Shown in pieces: positions 60,722-64,000 of a stretch of 64,000 bases of DNA. The stretch's first letter is position 1, and each line of letters opens with the position of its first letter. Below the pieces are notes generated by a model. The model saw nothing but the letters and a program-made list of their open reading frames with translations. It was not told where the DNA came from and did not search any database. Position numbers and translations under genes: made by a program. The stretch comes from Variovorax sp. PAMC28562 (lineage in GTDB: Bacteria > Pseudomonadota > Gammaproteobacteria > Burkholderiales > Burkholderiaceae_C), in NCBI RefSeq assembly GCF_014303735.1, contig NZ_CP060296.1, forward strand, positions 2,801,501-2,865,500, read 5' to 3'.

Positions 60722-61327
60722 TCAGGCGCGTGTCCGGATCGCCGTTTTGGGTCGGAACGCCTTGCACACCGCGTCGTCGGTTTCCAGATACGGTCCGCCG
60801 ATGAGGTCGATGCAATAGGGCACCGCCGCGAAGATGCCGGGAACGGCCTGCGAACCATTGGCATTTTTCAAGCCTTCGAGCGTCTCGGCGATGGCTTTGG
60901 GCTGGCCGGGCAAATTCAGGATCAGGCTCCTGTCGCGAATCACCGCGACCTGGCGCGACAGGATGGCAGTGGGCACGAAGCGCAGGCTGATCTGCCGCAT
61001 CTGCTCGCCGAAGCCTGGCATTTCCTTGTGCGCCACGGCAAGCGTCGCATCAGGCGTGACGTCGCGCAGGGCAGGGCCGGTGCCACCGGTGGTCAGCACC
61101 AGCGTGCAGCCGGCGTCGACGAGTTCGATCAGCGTGGCGCTGATCCGCTCGGCTTCATCGGGAATCAGGCGCGGCTCGAAGGCGATCGGGTTTTTGAGCG
61201 CACGCGTCAGCCACTCCTCGAGTGCCGGCAAGCCTTTGTCTTCGTAGACGCCGGTCGATGCGCGATCGCTCACGGAGACGATGCCGATGCGCACCGGCTC
61301 GGGCGTCGGCGGCAGCGCTGCGCTCAT
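60722..61327 (-). CDS. mogA: Molybdopterin adenylyltransferase MogA
   Basis: Adenylates molybdopterin in molybdenum cofactor synthesis. 201 residues. RIGIVSVSDRASTGVYEDKG opens the fold, the MPT-binding motif is LVLTTGGTGPALRDVTPDAT, followed by MPGFGEQMRQ and LILNLPGQPKA. It directly abuts trmJ (stops at 60721 and 60722) and overlaps the upstream darP gene by 4 bases. No other Mo-cofactor genes are in view. Confidence 0.94.
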   Translation of the reverse strand: MSAALPPTPEPVRIGIVSVSDRASTGVYEDKGLPALEEWLTRALKNPIAFEPRLIPDEAERISATLIELVDAGCTLVLTTGGTGPALRDVTPDATLAVAHKEMPGFGEQMRQISLRFVPTAILSRQVAVIRDRSLILNLPGQPKAIAETLEGLKNANGSQAVPGIFAAVPYCIDLIGGPYLETDDAVCKAFRPKTAIRTRA

Positions 61328-61980
61328 GCGTCGTCCTCGAGCTCCTGTGCGGCAGCCGCAGCGGCATGGTCGCCACTGCCATGCACCGCCAATTGCTGGC
61401 GCACCAGCTGGAACACGTCGCGATAGGCCTTGCTCTGGCGCGGCGCCACGCCTGCGGGGCCGACCTTCATGTCCTTGCGGGCTTGCCTCACGAGCGCGCG
61501 CAGTTGCTGCGCATCGGTGCCGGCGTGCGTCTCGATCCAGCCGCCGAGCGCGTCGTCGTCGGCGATCAGGCGATCACGCCAACGCTCGGCTTCGTGCAGC
61601 GCGGCGGTTTCAGCGGCGGGCGTGCTGTTTTGTTCGGTCAATGCATTGCGTACGGCGTCGAGAGTGGGCTCGTCGAGCTTGCGCATCAGCTTGCCGATGA
61701 ACTGCATCTGCCGGCGCTTGCCCTCGAAGTTGGTGATGCGCTTGGCTTCCAGCACGGCGTCCGACAGCTTTTCGCCGAGGGGCAATGCTTCGAACAGGCT
61801 GGCGCGCAGCGTGAGCAAATCTTCGCCGAGCTTTTGCAGCTCGGTGCTTTCGCGCTTGAGGTCGGTTCGGCTCGCTTCGTCGGTGCCTTTGAGCTCACGT
61901 TTGAGCTCCAGATCGAGCTCGCTGCCTTCAGCAACGAACTCGCCACGGACGTAGTAGCCTTTTTTGGGTTTGCGGGACAT
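61324..61980 (-). CDS. darP: Ribosome biogenesis factor DarP (YjgA)
   Basis: DUF615 family, assists 50S subunit maturation in E. coli. 218 residues. Characteristic stretches are KRESTELQKLGEDLLTL, AKRITNFEGKRRQMQFIGKL and AERWRDRLIADDDALGGWIE, then QLRALVRQARKD. Arranged head-to-head with pmbA across 58 bases, a common arrangement in proteobacteria, and coupled to mogA. Confidence 0.94.
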   Translation of the reverse strand: MSRKPKKGYYVRGEFVAEGSELDLELKRELKGTDEASRTDLKRESTELQKLGEDLLTLRASLFEALPLGEKLSDAVLEAKRITNFEGKRRQMQFIGKLMRKLDEPTLDAVRNALTEQNSTPAAETAALHEAERWRDRLIADDDALGGWIETHAGTDAQQLRALVRQARKDMKVGPAGVAPRQSKAYRDVFQLVRQQLAVHGSGDHAAAAAAQELEDDA

Positions 61981-62038
61981 GGGTTAAATCTTTGACCGCA
62001 CCATCGGAAACAGGGGGCAGAAGTATCATAGCCAACAC

Positions 62039-63421
62039 ATGAAGACATCCCGCTTGCAACCGGCCTCGCGCCCCGACTCCGGCTTCGCCTACACCCGCCC
62101 TTTCTTTGAAAACCTGGTCGACACGGCTTTGGCGCATGCCAAAAAGCTCGGCGCGACAGACGCCGGTGCCGAGGCGTCCGAAGGTTGCGGCTTGAGCGTC
62201 TCGGTGCGCAAGGGCGAGCTCGAAAACGTCGAGCGCAACCGCGACAAGTCGCTGGGCATCACGGTCTACGTCGGGCACCGGCGCGGCAATGCGAGCACGT
62301 CCGACTTCTCCGAAGCGGCTATTGCGCGGACGGTGCAGGCGGCTTACGACATCGCCAGCTTTACTGCCGAAGACCCGGTGAGCGGACTGCCGGACGAAGA
62401 CGACATCGTCAAGGAGCAGCCGGAACTCGACCTGTTCTTTCCGTGGGCTGTCACCAGCGAAGAGGCGGCCAAGCTGGCACTCGAATGCGAAGAAGCCGCG
62501 CTCTCGACCGACAAGCGCATCACCAACAGTGAGGGCGCCGGCGTTTCGGCCCAACAGAGTCATTTTTTCAGCGCGCATACGCATGGCTTCAGAGGTGGTT
62601 ACGCCAGCTCGCGGCATTCGATTTCGGTGGCGCCGATCGCCGGCAAGGGCAACGACATGCAGCGCGATTCGTGGTACAGCTCGATGCGCTCCGCCGACGA
62701 ACTCGCGAGCCCGCAATTGGTCGGCCGCTATGCCGCCGAACGTGCGCTGAGCCGCCTCAAGTCGCGCAAGATCAAGACGACGCAATGCGCTGTGCTGTTC
62801 GAGTCGCCATTGGCCGCGGGCCTGCTCGGCGGGCTGGTGCAGGCCACCAGTGGCGGCGCGTTGTATCGCAAGAGCACCTTTTTGCTCGATTCGCTCGGCA
62901 AGCCGGTGCTGCCTAAGCACATGGACCTGGTCGAAGACCCTCACTTGAAGCGTGGCAAGGGAAGCTCGCCGTTCGACGACGAAGGCGTGACGACCAAAGC
63001 GCGCAAAGTGGTCGATGCGGGTCGGCTCGAAGGCTACTTCTTGTCGACCTACTCGGCTCGCAAACTGGGCATGAAGACCACCGGCAACGCGGGCGGCTCG
63101 CACAACCTGACATTGACTTCGCGCTTGACCAAGCCGGGCGACGACCTCGACGAGATGCTGCGCAAGCTCGGCACCGGGCTCTTCGTTATCGAGCTGATGG
63201 GCCAAGGAGTCAACTACGTGACGGGCGACTACTCGCGCGGTGCCAGCGGCTTCTGGGTCGAGAAGGGCAAGATCGCTTTCCCGGTGGAAGAGATCACGAT
63301 CGCCGGCAACCTGAAAGACATGTTGATGGGCATTCAGGCGGTGGGTGCCGATGCCTACAACTACGGCGCCAAGACTACCGGCTCGATCCTTGTCAACAAG
63401 ATGAAGGTGGCGGGGAGCTAA
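62039..63421 (+). CDS. pmbA: Metalloprotease PmbA (TldE)
   Basis: Partner of TldD in a heterodimeric metalloprotease that matures peptides such as microcins and the CcdA antitoxin. 460 residues. Signatures include GCGLSVSVRKGELENVERNR, SLGITVYVGHRRGNASTSDFS, FLLDSLGKPVLPKHMDLVED, TTGNAGGSHNLTL and the C-terminal MGQGVNYVTGDYSRGASGFW. TldD, which holds the zinc site, is not in the window. Divergent from darP. Confidence 0.96.
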   Translation: MKTSRLQPASRPDSGFAYTRPFFENLVDTALAHAKKLGATDAGAEASEGCGLSVSVRKGELENVERNRDKSLGITVYVGHRRGNASTSDFSEAAIARTVQAAYDIASFTAEDPVSGLPDEDDIVKEQPELDLFFPWAVTSEEAAKLALECEEAALSTDKRITNSEGAGVSAQQSHFFSAHTHGFRGGYASSRHSISVAPIAGKGNDMQRDSWYSSMRSADELASPQLVGRYAAERALSRLKSRKIKTTQCAVLFESPLAAGLLGGLVQATSGGALYRKSTFLLDSLGKPVLPKHMDLVEDPHLKRGKGSSPFDDEGVTTKARKVVDAGRLEGYFLSTYSARKLGMKTTGNAGGSHNLTLTSRLTKPGDDLDEMLRKLGTGLFVIELMGQGVNYVTGDYSRGASGFWVEKGKIAFPVEEITIAGNLKDMLMGIQAVGADAYNYGAKTTGSILVNKMKVAGS

Positions 63422-63499
63422 AGGCAAGTGCTTGGCGCTCCGGCAGCGGTTCGACTTGTCGCATCAAATAAAGATGCCAGCGCTGCTGGTGTTCGTGCG

Positions 63500-63531
63500 C
63501 ATCCACAAGGCATGCGCAGGCCTTGTGGATG
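63500..63531. terminator. Perfect hairpin between convergent pmbA and yqeY
   Basis: Perfect 12-base arms CATCCACAAGGC and GCCTTGTGGATG with an 8-base loop. It lies between two convergent stop codons, so it may act as a bidirectional terminator, although no T-run follows on either strand. Confidence 0.5.
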
Positions 63532-63535
63532 ACCG

Positions 63536-63988
63536 TCATGCTGCGCCGGAAAGGGCGGCCTTGACCGCAGCGGACACCTGACCCATGTCAGCCCTGCCGG
63601 CAAGCCGCGTCTTGACGGTGCCCATCACCTTGCCCATGTCGCCGGGCCCCGAGGCACCGAGTTCGACGACGATGGCCTTGACCTCGGCCGCGACTTCTTC
63701 GGCGCTCATTCGCTTCGGCAAGTAGGTCTCGAGCACCTTGATCTCGGAGGCTTCCTTGTCGGCCAGATCCTGCCGCCCACCTTCAGTGAAAGCGGTGACC
63801 GAATCCTTGCGCTGCTTGACCAGCTTGTCGACGATGGCAATCACCATGACGTCGTCGAGTTCGATGCGCTCGTCGACTTCTTTTTGCTTCAAAGCGGCGA
63901 GCAGCAGGCGGATGGTGCCCAGGCGCTCGGCGTCTTTTGCGCGCATGGCGGTCTTCATGTCTTCGGTGATTTGTTCTTTAAGGCTCAT
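63536..63988 (-). CDS. GatB/YqeY domain-containing protein
   Basis: 150 residues. ATG 63988 is preferred over 63994 because AGGAG lies 6 bases before it but directly touches the earlier ATG. MSLKEQITEDMKTAMRAKD and LRLLLAALKQKEVDER-like helices, YLPKRMSAEEV and GDMGKVMGTVKTRLAGRAD are the YqeY family pattern, related to the C-terminal tRNA-binding part of GatB. Exact role unknown. In relatives it commonly follows rpsU (S21) upstream of dnaG/rpoD; rpsU is probably just outside the window. Confidence 0.93.
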   Translation of the reverse strand: MSLKEQITEDMKTAMRAKDAERLGTIRLLLAALKQKEVDERIELDDVMVIAIVDKLVKQRKDSVTAFTEGGRQDLADKEASEIKVLETYLPKRMSAEEVAAEVKAIVVELGASGPGDMGKVMGTVKTRLAGRADMGQVSAAVKAALSGAA

Positions 63989-64000
63989 GGTCATCTCCTG

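Noticed and set aside
61928..63427. 499-residue minus-strand frame opposite pmbA
   Set aside because: Antisense of a well-conserved gene; low-quality composition.

Overview
The window is GC-rich, densely packed bacterial DNA that most resembles a betaproteobacterium of the order Burkholderiales, probably Comamonadaceae (Variovorax-like). This is inferred from the mix of families seen: a Burkholderiales-type general porin, NodT-type outer-membrane factor, BaeSR, DarP/YjgA beside PmbA, MutS beside Anbu, and DUF2827 proteins. No rRNA, tRNA, CRISPR array or insertion sequence was recognised.

Layout. 1-7.5 kb: an MdtBC-type RND drug efflux pair (mdtB cut by the window edge; mdtA presumably just upstream) with its NodT-family outer-membrane channel. 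7.6-11.9 kb: a porin, a small orphan ATPase-like protein, a possible small lipoprotein and the BaeSR two-component system, the known regulator of mdt genes. 11.9-26.3 kb: a complete-looking MSHA-type pilus locus (mshE, mshG leftward; mshA, C, D, O, P, Q, I, a PilN-like gene, J, K, L rightward) whose two ends each carry a stand-alone receiver-domain gene; the right-hand one is a truncated remnant. The ATPase carries the tandem MshEN motif that binds cyclic di-GMP in known relatives.

26.3-43.6 kb is the most unusual region. A 2,732-residue trimeric autotransporter adhesin with Ser/Thr-rich tandem-repeat stalks is surrounded by three DUF2827 proteins with GT-B-like signatures, a GT2-like transferase, a DUF5672-GT17 double glycosyltransferase, two SAM methyltransferases and two small exported proteins of unknown family. 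I read this as a candidate dedicated adhesin glycosylation and decoration island; that function is inference.

43.9-64 kb returns to accessory and core genes: two tandem LysR regulators, uppP, an exported protein/lipoprotein pair, an operon mutS-Anbu protease-hydrolase, a membrane-anchored WYL-like protein, a YqjI/YqjH-type metal-responsive regulator and ferric reductase pair with a candidate operator, a translationally coupled suhB-FUSC-MscS operon, trmJ, mogA, darP, pmbA and yqeY.

Coding is compact, with many 1-4 base overlaps implying translational coupling. Only 15547-15891 exceeds 300 bases without a gene; together with the regions before the adhesin and before the first LysR gene it is conspicuously AT-rich and probably regulatory.
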